This document shows positions 28,574-37,211 of a stretch of 64,000 nt of DNA, piece after piece (within the stretch, counting starts at the first letter, position 1; every line of letters starts with the position of its first letter). Both the position numbers and the translations under genes were made by a program. Below the pieces are notes generated by a model, which searched no databases, was not told the DNA's origin, and was given only the letters and a program-made list of their open reading frames with translations. Source of the stretch: Streptomyces cellulosae (GTDB lineage Bacteria; Actinomycetota; Actinomycetes; Streptomycetales; Streptomycetaceae); assembly GCF_000721105.1 (NCBI RefSeq), contig NZ_JOEV01000009.1, forward strand, positions 1 through 64,000, given 5' to 3'.

Positions 28574-30835
28574 TCACCACGCCCTCAGGGTGAGGACGTG
28601 TTCTTCCCCGGCGACGAGGTCGATCGGCTCCGCGCCGGAGGAAGTCCTGAGTTCGACCCGGTGCGTGCGGGTGGGGCGCACGACCGCGGTCACTGTGTGC
28701 CGGCTCCAGGTGAGGTCGAGCTCCGCCCCGAACCGGGTGCGGAGGCCTCGTAGTTCGCCCTCGGGGTACGTGGTCGGCAATGCGGGCAGCAGGACCAGCC
28801 GGTCCGGGGTCGACTGCACCAGCGTCTCGATGACCACGGCGGGCAGGGTGTGCGCGGCGTCCGCGTTGTAGACGTCCCGGTTCGGGTAGTGCGCGCTCAT
28901 CAGCGAGGCGTGGAAGAAGTCGCCCTTGAGGACCTGGCCGAGGGCGTGCGCGACCCTTTCGCCGTCGCGCAGGCGGGCCGCGACCAGGGCATGGTGGAGG
29001 TGGCCGTGCGCCGAGTCGTTCTCCGAGCCGCGCAGTTCGAGGGCACGGTGGGCGGCGGACGCGAGGTCCGGGGTGTCGTACGGGGTGATCTCGTCCAGCG
29101 GCCAGACGCCGTAGAGGTGGCTGAGGTGCCGGTGGTCGTAGTTGTCGTCGAGGCCGGGCCAGGCCCACTCGGCGAGGGCGCCGTCGGCGTTGACGCGGTG
29201 GGGCGGGAGACGGTCGGCGAGCGCACGCCAGGCCGGCGCCTTCTCCGGGTGGTACGCGGAGGCGGTGAGCAGGGCGTGCCGGGCCGCCGAGAGGTCCATC
29301 GCCGCGTTGACCGCGCCCCAGCCGGCGTTCGCGGGGCGGTTCTCGGGCGAGTAGGAGGGGACGACGGCGAGGTGCCCGTCGGCGTCGGTGCGGGTGAGGA
29401 AGTCCTCGTAGAACTGGGCCACCTGGGCGAGGGCGTGGGCGGTGCGCGGGTCGTGGGCGCCGCGGGTCTCGTCGTGGTCGACGAGCGGCTTGAGCAGCCA
29501 GTCGGCGCCGGCCGTCCACAGGTGCAGGGGGTACTCGCGGCTGAAGTGGTACGTCAGTCCCGACTCGCCGTCGGTGTGGGCGGGCGCGACCACACCCCGG
29601 GCGCCGAAGACGGTACGGGCGTTCTCCCGCCAGTCGTCCAGCTGACGGTGGATCAGACCGGCGAGTGCCTCGGTGACTTCGGGCAGCGCGGCCGCTGCCG
29701 CGGAGGCCGTCTGGAGGTTGAGGTTGGCGTCGTTGGTGAAGGCTCCCGCCCACGCGGTGTTCCAGTCGCCGGTCCACAGCCCGACGAGGCGGGGCGGGAG
29801 CGTTCCGGCGGCGGAGAGCAGGTGGTAGCGGCCGGCGGCGAAGAGGCGCTCCAGGAGGGCCGGACTGCCGGGGCGGTCGAGCAACTCCGAGCCGGACAGG
29901 GTGCGTTCGGCGGGGTCGGCGTGGAGGTCGAGGGTCACCCGTTCGTACGCCGTGCGGTGGAGGGTGGTGTGGCGGTCCAGGAGGCCGGCGTACGGGTCGT
30001 CGCCGGTCTCGTCCGGAATGAGATCCCTGAGGGCGCGGGCCTGGGTGAGGGGGTCTTGGATGTCCGGGACATCCGAAGCAGCGGTGGCGGCTGGTACGGG
30101 TGAGTGGCGCAGGACGCGGGTGAGGAGCAGGACGGACTCGGCACCGGTGATGCGCAGGCCGGGGGGCGTGAGGGTCGTACTGCCGCCCGTGACCACGACC
30201 AGTGTGACCCCGGTGTAGGCGCGGTCGCTGCCGGGATAGCGGACGCGCAGGGTGAGCAGGGCACCCTCGGGGGTGAGAACGGCGCCCTGGCCGACGGCGA
30301 GGTCGTGGGGGGCGCCGGGGAGCCGGTGGTCGAGGGAGATGTCCAGGTGGGGGGTGTCGATCTGCTGGACGACGACGTCGTCGGCGCGGGAGACGAAGAC
30401 CCGGCTGCGCCACCCTCCACAGTCCGCCGATGCCTCACCGGTGGTGAAGTCGACGGTACGGCGGTAGGCGCGCGGTTCATCACGACGGTACGCGCGCGGT
30501 TCCCGTGAGGCCGGTCTGCGCAGCCGTATCCGGAAGGCGGGGTGGAAGGGCTGGACCCACTGGAGGTCACGGCCGTCGGTGAAGGTCTCGGCGGCGGTCA
30601 GGTCGCCGGCGAGCAACCGGTCTTGCAGTGCGGGGAGTTCGGCGGCCAGCTCGGGCGGCCGGGCGCGTTCACCGCCATTGGGGCGGACCAGGGCGTGATG
30701 GGTGACGATGACGCGCTCGTCCTCCGGGTCGCCGAACACAAGGGTGCCGTGGCGGCCGTTGCCGCTCAGGAAGGCGTCCTCCCAGCGGGTGGCGGGCCGT
30801 GGCTCCCAGGTGGCGTGGACGGGGCCCGTCGTCAT
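28574..30835 (-). CDS. GH95 alpha-L-fucosidase (or alpha-L-galactosidase)
   Basis: A 753-residue cytoplasmic enzyme of the GH95 inverting family. Visible landmarks are the N-terminal beta-domain (AFLSGNGRHGTLVFGDPEDERV), the (alpha/alpha)6 region with TNDANLNLQTASAA, PSYSPENRPANAGWG containing the probable general acid E498, RHLSHLYGVWPLDE, and HGHLHHALVAARLRDGER near the end. GH95 members remove alpha-1,2-fucose or alpha-L-galactose, the terminal decorations of plant xyloglucan side chains. The start ATG overlaps the GH42 stop by four bases, so the two are coupled. Confidence 0.87.
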   Translation of the reverse strand: MTTGPVHATWEPRPATRWEDAFLSGNGRHGTLVFGDPEDERVIVTHHALVRPNGGERARPPELAAELPALQDRLLAGDLTAAETFTDGRDLQWVQPFHPAFRIRLRRPASREPRAYRRDEPRAYRRTVDFTTGEASADCGGWRSRVFVSRADDVVVQQIDTPHLDISLDHRLPGAPHDLAVGQGAVLTPEGALLTLRVRYPGSDRAYTGVTLVVVTGGSTTLTPPGLRITGAESVLLLTRVLRHSPVPAATAASDVPDIQDPLTQARALRDLIPDETGDDPYAGLLDRHTTLHRTAYERVTLDLHADPAERTLSGSELLDRPGSPALLERLFAAGRYHLLSAAGTLPPRLVGLWTGDWNTAWAGAFTNDANLNLQTASAAAAALPEVTEALAGLIHRQLDDWRENARTVFGARGVVAPAHTDGESGLTYHFSREYPLHLWTAGADWLLKPLVDHDETRGAHDPRTAHALAQVAQFYEDFLTRTDADGHLAVVPSYSPENRPANAGWGAVNAAMDLSAARHALLTASAYHPEKAPAWRALADRLPPHRVNADGALAEWAWPGLDDNYDHRHLSHLYGVWPLDEITPYDTPDLASAAHRALELRGSENDSAHGHLHHALVAARLRDGERVAHALGQVLKGDFFHASLMSAHYPNRDVYNADAAHTLPAVVIETLVQSTPDRLVLLPALPTTYPEGELRGLRTRFGAELDLTWSRHTVTAVVRPTRTHRVELRTSSGAEPIDLVAGEEHVLTLRAW

Positions 30836-32814
30836 GGCTTCAGCACCGCCACCCCATAGCGGCCGAGGGTGATCTCGTCCGTCACGGTCGCGCCCGTCAG
30901 GAGGTCCCGGTGGGTGCCCGGCACCTCGACGGTCACGGACTCCCGCCCGTGGTGGAGGAGGAACAGCAGGTCACCGCGGCGGACCGCCTCGACCCGGTCC
31001 GGCAGTCCGTCGAGCACCGGGCGGACCCCGGTACCGGCGGCGATCCGGGCGAGCAGCTCACGCATCGCCTCCGGCTCGGGGAGCGTCGAGACGTACCAGG
31101 CGCGGCCCTTGCGGAGCACGGCGGGCAGCCCGTCGAGCTCCCCGCCCTTGTACGCGGCCTCCGTCTCGGCGTCCTCGGTCTTCTCGATCTCCTCCGACCA
31201 CAGGGTGCCGCGGAAACCGTCGCACTCCACGTGCTCGCCCTCGTCCAGCGGCCACCACTCGTGCAGCGTGCGGATGCCGAACAGGTCGCGCAGTCGTGGG
31301 TCCATGCCGCCGGGCCGGACCCGGTCGTCCTCGTCGGCGACGCCGGTGAGAAAGCCGGAGACCAGGGTGCCGCCGCCGCGGACGTACGCGAGGAGGTTGT
31401 CGACCGCCGCGTCCGTGAGGGCGTACAGCTGGGGGACGACGACCAGTCGGTACGTGCCGAGGTCGTGCTCGGGGTGGGCGAAGTCGGTGGTGAGGTGGGC
31501 CTCCCAGAGGGCGCGGTGCCAGGCACTGAGGAGGTCGGGGTGGTCGACCCGCGTGGAGGGGCGGCCGTCCTGGGCGGCGGCCCACCAGGCGTGCCAGTCG
31601 TGCAGGACGGCGATGTCGCTGCTGGAGTGACTGTCCGTCACCTCCTGGCCGATGCGAGCGAGTTCGGCGCCGAGCTGCTTCACCTCCTGGTACGTCCGCC
31701 CCTGCTCCCCCGCGTGGCTGACCATCCCGGAGTGGAACTTCTCCGCGCCCTGCCGGGACTGGCGCCACTGGAAGTAGCAGACGGCGTCCGCGCCACGGGC
31801 CACGGCCTGGAGGGACCACAGGCGGTTGAGGCCTCGCGGCTTGGGATGGTTGACGCCCCGCCAGTTGACCGGTCCGGCCGCCTGCTCCATCAGCATCCAG
31901 GGGCCGCGTGCCTGTGAACGGGTCAGGTCATGGACGAGGGCTCCCTGTTGGGCGCCGAAGGGGCTGCGCGGATCGGGGTAGAGGTCGACCGAGACGACGT
32001 CCTCCTCCTCGGCCCAGCGCCAGGCGTCCTGGCCCACCCACAGCGGCATGAAGTTGGTGGTGACCGGGACGTGCGGAGTGATCCGGCGGACGATGTCCCG
32101 CTCGGCGGTGTAGCACTCCAGCAGCATGTCGGACGTGAACCGCTTGAAGTCCAGCACCTGGGTGGGGTTCTTCAGGTAGTGGGCGTGGCGGGGTGTGTGG
32201 ATCTCGGCCCAGTCGCCGTAGCCCTGGCTCCAGAAGGCGGTGCCCCACGCGGTGTTGAGGGCGTCGAGGGTGCCGTACTTGTCCCGGAGCCAGCGGCGGA
32301 AGCGGGCGGCGGCCTCGTCGCTCCAGTCGTAGGTGCAGTACTCGTTGTTGATGTGCCACAGGTTGAGGGCCGGGTGGCTGCCGTAGCGGGCGGCGAGGTC
32401 CTCGGTGAGGGCGGCGGCGTAGCGGCGGTAGGTGGCGCTGGAGTGCGAGAAGTGCTGGCGCCCGCCCCACCATTCGGTGCGGCCGTCCTGGTCGACGGGC
32501 AGGGTGTCGGGGTGCAGATGCCCCATCCAGGGCGGCGGCGAGGCGGTCGGAGTGGCGAGGACAACGCCGATGCCGCCCGCGTGCATCAGGTCCATCAGCC
32601 GGTCCAGCCAGCCGAAGTCCCGCTCCCCCGGGCGGGGTTCGAGCTTCGCCCAGGAGAAGACGCCGAGGGTGACGGAGTTGACGCCGGCGTCCTTCATCAG
32701 CCGGACGTCCTCGCCCCAGGTCTCCTCGGGCCACTGCTCGGGGTTGTAGTCGCCGCCGTAGAGGATGCGGCCGCGCGTGGCATCGGCCAGGGTGGGCCTG
32801 TTTTCCGGGGGCAT
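30832..32814 (-). CDS. GH42 beta-galactosidase
   Basis: A 660-residue enzyme of family 42 with no signal peptide. The N-terminus RILYGGDYNPEQWPEETWGEDVRLMKDAGVN is diagnostic. The acid/base is E158 in WHINNEYCTY and the nucleophile E310 in LMEQAAGPVNWR. In this context it would remove beta-1,2-galactose from xyloglucan side chains once fucose is gone. Its ATG shares one base with the GH74 stop (TGATG). Confidence 0.93.
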   Translation of the reverse strand: MPPENRPTLADATRGRILYGGDYNPEQWPEETWGEDVRLMKDAGVNSVTLGVFSWAKLEPRPGERDFGWLDRLMDLMHAGGIGVVLATPTASPPPWMGHLHPDTLPVDQDGRTEWWGGRQHFSHSSATYRRYAAALTEDLAARYGSHPALNLWHINNEYCTYDWSDEAAARFRRWLRDKYGTLDALNTAWGTAFWSQGYGDWAEIHTPRHAHYLKNPTQVLDFKRFTSDMLLECYTAERDIVRRITPHVPVTTNFMPLWVGQDAWRWAEEEDVVSVDLYPDPRSPFGAQQGALVHDLTRSQARGPWMLMEQAAGPVNWRGVNHPKPRGLNRLWSLQAVARGADAVCYFQWRQSRQGAEKFHSGMVSHAGEQGRTYQEVKQLGAELARIGQEVTDSHSSSDIAVLHDWHAWWAAAQDGRPSTRVDHPDLLSAWHRALWEAHLTTDFAHPEHDLGTYRLVVVPQLYALTDAAVDNLLAYVRGGGTLVSGFLTGVADEDDRVRPGGMDPRLRDLFGIRTLHEWWPLDEGEHVECDGFRGTLWSEEIEKTEDAETEAAYKGGELDGLPAVLRKGRAWYVSTLPEPEAMRELLARIAAGTGVRPVLDGLPDRVEAVRRGDLLFLLHHGRESVTVEVPGTHRDLLTGATVTDEITLGRYGVAVLKP

Positions 32815-35030
32815 CAGACGGGCTCCCCGTACTGGATGCCCCGGCCGTTGGTGGCGATGTAGACGCGGCCGTAGAGCCGCGGGTCGGCGGCGATGGTCGC
32901 GCCGGTCCAGCCCCACTGATGCTGGTCGTCGTTGACGCGCACCCACGTCTTCGCGCCGTCGTCGGAGCGGTACACGCCGGTGATCGCCTCCGTGGCGCCG
33001 ACCTGGTAGATCGCCGGGTAGTCGGCGCCCTTGGCCGCCTTGCCGAAGGCGAGAGTGTGCGAGGCCCAGCAGCTGGTGAGCTTGGTGAAGGTCGCTCCGC
33101 CGTCGGTGGACCGGTACAGGCCGTTCGTCTTGGTGCTGAGCCACAGGTCGCCTGAGCGCCCGGGGGCCGCGGCCAATTGGAACTGGCTGTCTCCGGAGGG
33201 CAGTCCGCTCGCGCGTCCGGTGAAGGTGAGGCCGCTGTCCGTGCTGACGAACAGGGTGCCGGTGTCGGTGTCGTAGGCGTAGAAGCGCGTCGGGTCGGCC
33301 GGGTCGGCGAGCGGGGTGGCGCCCTTGGGGTAGGTGGAGACCTCGGACCAGTTCGCTCCGTTGTCCGTGGAGCGCTGGGCGGGGTACTTGGTGCCGTCCC
33401 AGTGCACGAAGGTCCACAGCAGCACGTTGCCGTCGGCGTTGGTGGCGATCGGCCCCGGCGCGTCCTTGGCGAGGGCGGGCTGGGTCGCGAAGGGCGCCCA
33501 GGTCTTGCCGCCGTCGTTCGAGAAGGCGCCGTTGCCGTGGTCGCCGAAGCCCGTGCGGACGACGTACGAGGGCTTGGCCGCGGCCTGCGCGAGTCCCGTG
33601 GCCGACCCGAACACGGGGTTGCTCGCCATGCCCCGCGACGGCGACGCCGTGAGCCGCTCGTGGTACATCACCCCGATGTCCCCGAGACCGCTGAGCAGGT
33701 GCGCCTCCCCGGTCGGGGGCGAGATCAGCTGGCGTACGGAGGTCTCCTCCAGGCCGCGGATCTGCGGCGCCCAGTGCTTCAGGTCCCGGGTGCCGTAGAG
33801 GGTGGCGCCGGTGCCGTAGACGATGTGCTTCGAGTCGTACGGATCGACGGCGAGGGCCTGGATCCACCAGCCGAACTTGGGCGCGTCGGCCCCGAAGGTG
33901 AGGAACGGGGTCTCGGACACGTCGAGGACCGCGGACTCCTTGAGGGAGGTCCAGGTGCGGCCGCCGTTCGTGCTCCGGTACAGGGTGTCGACGGCCGCCC
34001 AGCGGTTGTTGGTGGAGACGACGACGGTGCCGGGGCGGCGGGCGTCCACGGCGACACCTCCGTAGCCGAAGGTGTCCGAGGAGCCTCCCCCAGGGGTGGT
34101 GCCACCCGGCTTCACCGGGGTGACGTCGGTCCACGTGCCGCTCGCCGTGACCAGCTTGTGCACACTGCCGTCGGACTGGCCGTTGGGCCCGGGGGCGTCG
34201 GCGTACGTCACGTACAGCTCGCGGGTGTGGCAGTCGTAGGCGGCCCGGATCGGCACCTTGGCGGAGGTACCGGAGGGCTGCGCGGGGACGGCTTCCCAGG
34301 TGGTGCCGTCGGAGGTGCGGTACAGGTTGGCGGCGGTGCCGTCGGAGTCGCCCCAGCCGGCGTACAGCGTGCGGCCGGCGGCGACGAGAAGGGTGACGCC
34401 CTGGCCGCTGCTGCTGGGGGTCCCCGGGAAGGTACTCGCGACCGCCCAAGTGGCCCCGCGGTCGGTGGACTTGAGCAGGCCGTCGTGTCGGGTGCCCAGC
34501 CACAGTGTGTCGCTGTCCCGCGGATCGACGAGCAGCCGCTCCCCGGTCCCCCGGCCGTCCTCGTTCCCCCCGAGCTTCACGGAGAGGTCGGTCCGGGTCC
34601 AGGTGGCACCGCGGTTCTCGGACCGCAGCACGGCCCCGTTGCCGGCCCAGGACTGGGCGTAGGTGCCGAGCGCCAGGTAGACCCGGTCGGGGTGGGCGGG
34701 GTCGACGGCCATGGCCTCGACACCGAGGAGGTTCCAGTCGTCCCAGCCGAGGTCGTCGTTGAGCGGAATCCACCGGGCGCCCCGGTCGTCCCACCGATAG
34801 GCCCCGCCGATGTCGGTACGGGCATAGGCGAGCCCTCGCACGGAGGGATGGAAGAGAACACCGGTGACGAATCCGGTGCCGCCGATCACGGCGGTGCGCC
34901 AGCGGTAGGCGGGGGCGGTGGTCTCGGCACCGTACGCGCGACCACTCTGAAGGACGGGAACGGCGGTGAACGCGGCGGCAGCCGCGGTCCCGGCAAGAAC
35001 AGCACGCCGGCTCAGCCTGGACGTAAGCAT
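32814..35030 (-). CDS. Secreted GH74 endo-xyloglucanase
   Basis: A 738-residue secreted enzyme. The N-terminus has a twin-arginine signal (SRRAVLAGTAAAAAFTAVPV). The mature part is two seven-bladed beta-propellers made of repeated sialidase-like (BNR) strands such as RSTDNGANWSEV and RSTDGGATFTKL. The two catalytic aspartates of the family are visible: D73 in YARTDIGGAYRW (base) and D451 in SGLGDIGVMYH (acid). GH74 is almost exclusively a xyloglucanase family, which makes this the best single marker for the substrate of the locus. No carbohydrate-binding module follows. Confidence 0.94.
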   Translation of the reverse strand: MLTSRLSRRAVLAGTAAAAAFTAVPVLQSGRAYGAETTAPAYRWRTAVIGGTGFVTGVLFHPSVRGLAYARTDIGGAYRWDDRGARWIPLNDDLGWDDWNLLGVEAMAVDPAHPDRVYLALGTYAQSWAGNGAVLRSENRGATWTRTDLSVKLGGNEDGRGTGERLLVDPRDSDTLWLGTRHDGLLKSTDRGATWAVASTFPGTPSSSGQGVTLLVAAGRTLYAGWGDSDGTAANLYRTSDGTTWEAVPAQPSGTSAKVPIRAAYDCHTRELYVTYADAPGPNGQSDGSVHKLVTASGTWTDVTPVKPGGTTPGGGSSDTFGYGGVAVDARRPGTVVVSTNNRWAAVDTLYRSTNGGRTWTSLKESAVLDVSETPFLTFGADAPKFGWWIQALAVDPYDSKHIVYGTGATLYGTRDLKHWAPQIRGLEETSVRQLISPPTGEAHLLSGLGDIGVMYHERLTASPSRGMASNPVFGSATGLAQAAAKPSYVVRTGFGDHGNGAFSNDGGKTWAPFATQPALAKDAPGPIATNADGNVLLWTFVHWDGTKYPAQRSTDNGANWSEVSTYPKGATPLADPADPTRFYAYDTDTGTLFVSTDSGLTFTGRASGLPSGDSQFQLAAAPGRSGDLWLSTKTNGLYRSTDGGATFTKLTSCWASHTLAFGKAAKGADYPAIYQVGATEAITGVYRSDDGAKTWVRVNDDQHQWGWTGATIAADPRLYGRVYIATNGRGIQYGEPV

Positions 35031-35217
35031 GACAAACCTCGCTCTGAACTAAGGGGGACTGAGCACGCCCAGGGGCGCGGGGACGGTATCGACGTGCGGC
35101 TCCGCCGCGAGGGGCGTCCCCCGGGGTTCGAGCGAAGTCGAGAACGTGGGGGGAGCGCCCCGTCACAACGGACCCGCAGCCGCCGAAGGGCAGAAGCCCC
35201 TGTCGAGAAGGCGCAGG

Positions 35218-36153
35218 TCAGCCCTTCACCGCGCCCGTCAACATGCCCTTCTTGAAGTGCTTCTGCACGAAGGGCGACAGCACGGCGACCGGAAGCAGCG
35301 CCATCACCATGACCGCCATCTGGATGGCCAGACCCGACAGCTGCCCGGTCTTGATGGCCTGTCCGAGTCCCACCGGTGCCTCCTGCTTCTGCACCAGCTG
35401 GATCATGACGTTCTGCAGCGGCATCTTGTCCTGGTCGTTCAGGTACAGCGACGCGTTGAACCAGGCGCTCCAGTACCCGACGGCGTAGAACAGGGTGATC
35501 ACCGCGAGGACCGCCCGCGACAGCGGCATGACGATCTGCCACAGAACCCGGAAGTCCCCGGCGCCGTCGATGCGCGCGCTGTCGATGAGTTCCTGCGAGA
35601 TCCCCATGAAGAAGCCGCGCAGCACCAGGACGTTGAAGACGCTCAGCGCGCTCGGCAGGATCAGCGCGAGATAGCTGTCCGTCAGGCCGAGGGACTGCAC
35701 CAGCAGGTAGGTAGGGATGAGGCCGGCGCTGAAGAACATGGTCGCCAGCAGCGTCATCAGGATCCAGCGGTGGGCGAGGGATCCGCTGCGGGACAGGCCG
35801 TAGGCGCACAGGACGGACACCGTCATCGAGAACAACGTGCCGACCAGGGTGACGAGGACGCTGACGAGCGTGGCGCGGGTGACCTGGCCACCGCTGAGCA
35901 GCTCCCGGTAGGCGATGAAGGTGATGCCCTTGGGCACCATCACGAGGCCGCCCGCCTCGTCGATGGTCTTCCGTGAGGAGAGGCTGGTGACGATCACGAT
36001 CCACAGCGGGAAGAGCACCGCCAGGCAGGCGAACGTCAGGGCGAGGCCCTTGCCCGCGAGGCCGGCCTTCGAGGGCTCCTCCTCCCACGCCGGGCGCTCG
36101 GGTGCGGCCCACAGGCGCGGCTTGCTCGCCGGCTTGTCGATGACGGTGGTCAC
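35218..36153 (-). CDS. Oligosaccharide ABC importer permease (YtcP/LplC-like)
   Basis: A 311-residue inner-membrane permease with six hydrophobic segments. The cytoplasmic coupling loop reads QELIDSARIDGAGDFRVLWQIVMPL, the EAA motif of type I importers. It belongs to the LplC/YtcP subgroup, which works with long LplA-type binding proteins on larger oligosaccharides. The start is GTG 36153, overlapping the stop of the other permease as GTGA. A 187-bp gap without a gene separates it from GH74. Confidence 0.92.
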   Translation of the reverse strand: MTTVIDKPASKPRLWAAPERPAWEEEPSKAGLAGKGLALTFACLAVLFPLWIVIVTSLSSRKTIDEAGGLVMVPKGITFIAYRELLSGGQVTRATLVSVLVTLVGTLFSMTVSVLCAYGLSRSGSLAHRWILMTLLATMFFSAGLIPTYLLVQSLGLTDSYLALILPSALSVFNVLVLRGFFMGISQELIDSARIDGAGDFRVLWQIVMPLSRAVLAVITLFYAVGYWSAWFNASLYLNDQDKMPLQNVMIQLVQKQEAPVGLGQAIKTGQLSGLAIQMAVMVMALLPVAVLSPFVQKHFKKGMLTGAVKG

Positions 36154-37184
36154 TTCTTGTACACCCCCTGCTCGCCCATGAGATGGGCCACTTTGTTCGC
36201 GGCGAGGACCAGGCCGATGCTGACCACGCCCTTGATGAGACCGGCGGCGGCCGCGTAGCCGAAGTCCTGGTTGCGCACGCCGTTCCACCACACGAAGGTG
36301 TCGAGGACCTCTCCCGCGCCCGTGCCGACACCGTCCCGTTGCAGCAGGATCTGTTCGAACCCGACGGTCAGGGCGTCACCGACGCGCAGCACGAGGAGGA
36401 GGGCGATCACCGGGCGCAGGGCGGGCAGCGTGACGTGCCACATGCGGCGCCAGCGCCCGGCGCCGTCCATCGCGGCGGCCTCGTACAGGTCCGGGGAGAC
36501 CGAGGCCAGCGCGGCGAGGAAGACGATGATCCCCCACCCGGCGTCCTTCCACACGCTCTGCGCGGTGATCAGGAACGCGAAGGTGTTCGGGTCGGTCATG
36601 ATGTCCAGCCCGTCGTACCCGTGCTGCCGCAGCAGCTGGGAGAGCATGCCCGCGCCGCCGAACATCTGCTGGAAGACGGCGATGACCAGGACCCAGGAGA
36701 AGAAGTGCGGCAGGTAGAGCACGGCCTGCGCGACGGCCCGCACTCGGGGCCGGACCACGCTGTTGATGAGCAGCGCCAGCAGGATCGGGATCGGGAAGAA
36801 GAGCACCAGCTGGACGAAGAACAGCACCAGGGTGTTCTGGACGGCGTTCCAGAAGGCGGAGTCCTCGAAGATCCGCTGGAAGTTCTCCATGCCCACGAAG
36901 GGGCTGTGCAGCATGGAGACGATGCCGTTGTCGCTGATGTAGGGGTCGTAGTCCTGGAAGGCGACGATGTTGCCGAGGATCGGCAGGTAGTTGAAGACCA
37001 GGACCAGCAGGACCGCCGGCAGCGTCATGAGGATCAGGGTGCGGTCCCGCTTGAACCTGAGCCGCAGGCTCAGCTTGCCCGAGCCTTCTTTCTCCCGGGA
37101 ACGGGTGGCGCCACCGGACGCCACCGGTCCCTTGACCGGCGTGCTGGCCTCGGCGCTGCTGCGAGGCACCGTGCTGTGGGACAC
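36150..37184 (-). CDS. Oligosaccharide ABC importer permease (LplB-like)
   Basis: A 344-residue permease with an N-terminal cytoplasmic tail of about 50 residues, six membrane helices and the EAA loop DLYEAAAMDGAGRWRRMWHVTLP. It pairs with the downstream permease. It lies 27 bp after the binding-protein gene. Confidence 0.92.
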   Translation of the reverse strand: MSHSTVPRSSAEASTPVKGPVASGGATRSREKEGSGKLSLRLRFKRDRTLILMTLPAVLLVLVFNYLPILGNIVAFQDYDPYISDNGIVSMLHSPFVGMENFQRIFEDSAFWNAVQNTLVLFFVQLVLFFPIPILLALLINSVVRPRVRAVAQAVLYLPHFFSWVLVIAVFQQMFGGAGMLSQLLRQHGYDGLDIMTDPNTFAFLITAQSVWKDAGWGIIVFLAALASVSPDLYEAAAMDGAGRWRRMWHVTLPALRPVIALLLVLRVGDALTVGFEQILLQRDGVGTGAGEVLDTFVWWNGVRNQDFGYAAAAGLIKGVVSIGLVLAANKVAHLMGEQGVYKK

Positions 37185-37211
37185 GGCTGTTCTCCTTGCC
37201 TCAGAGCCCGG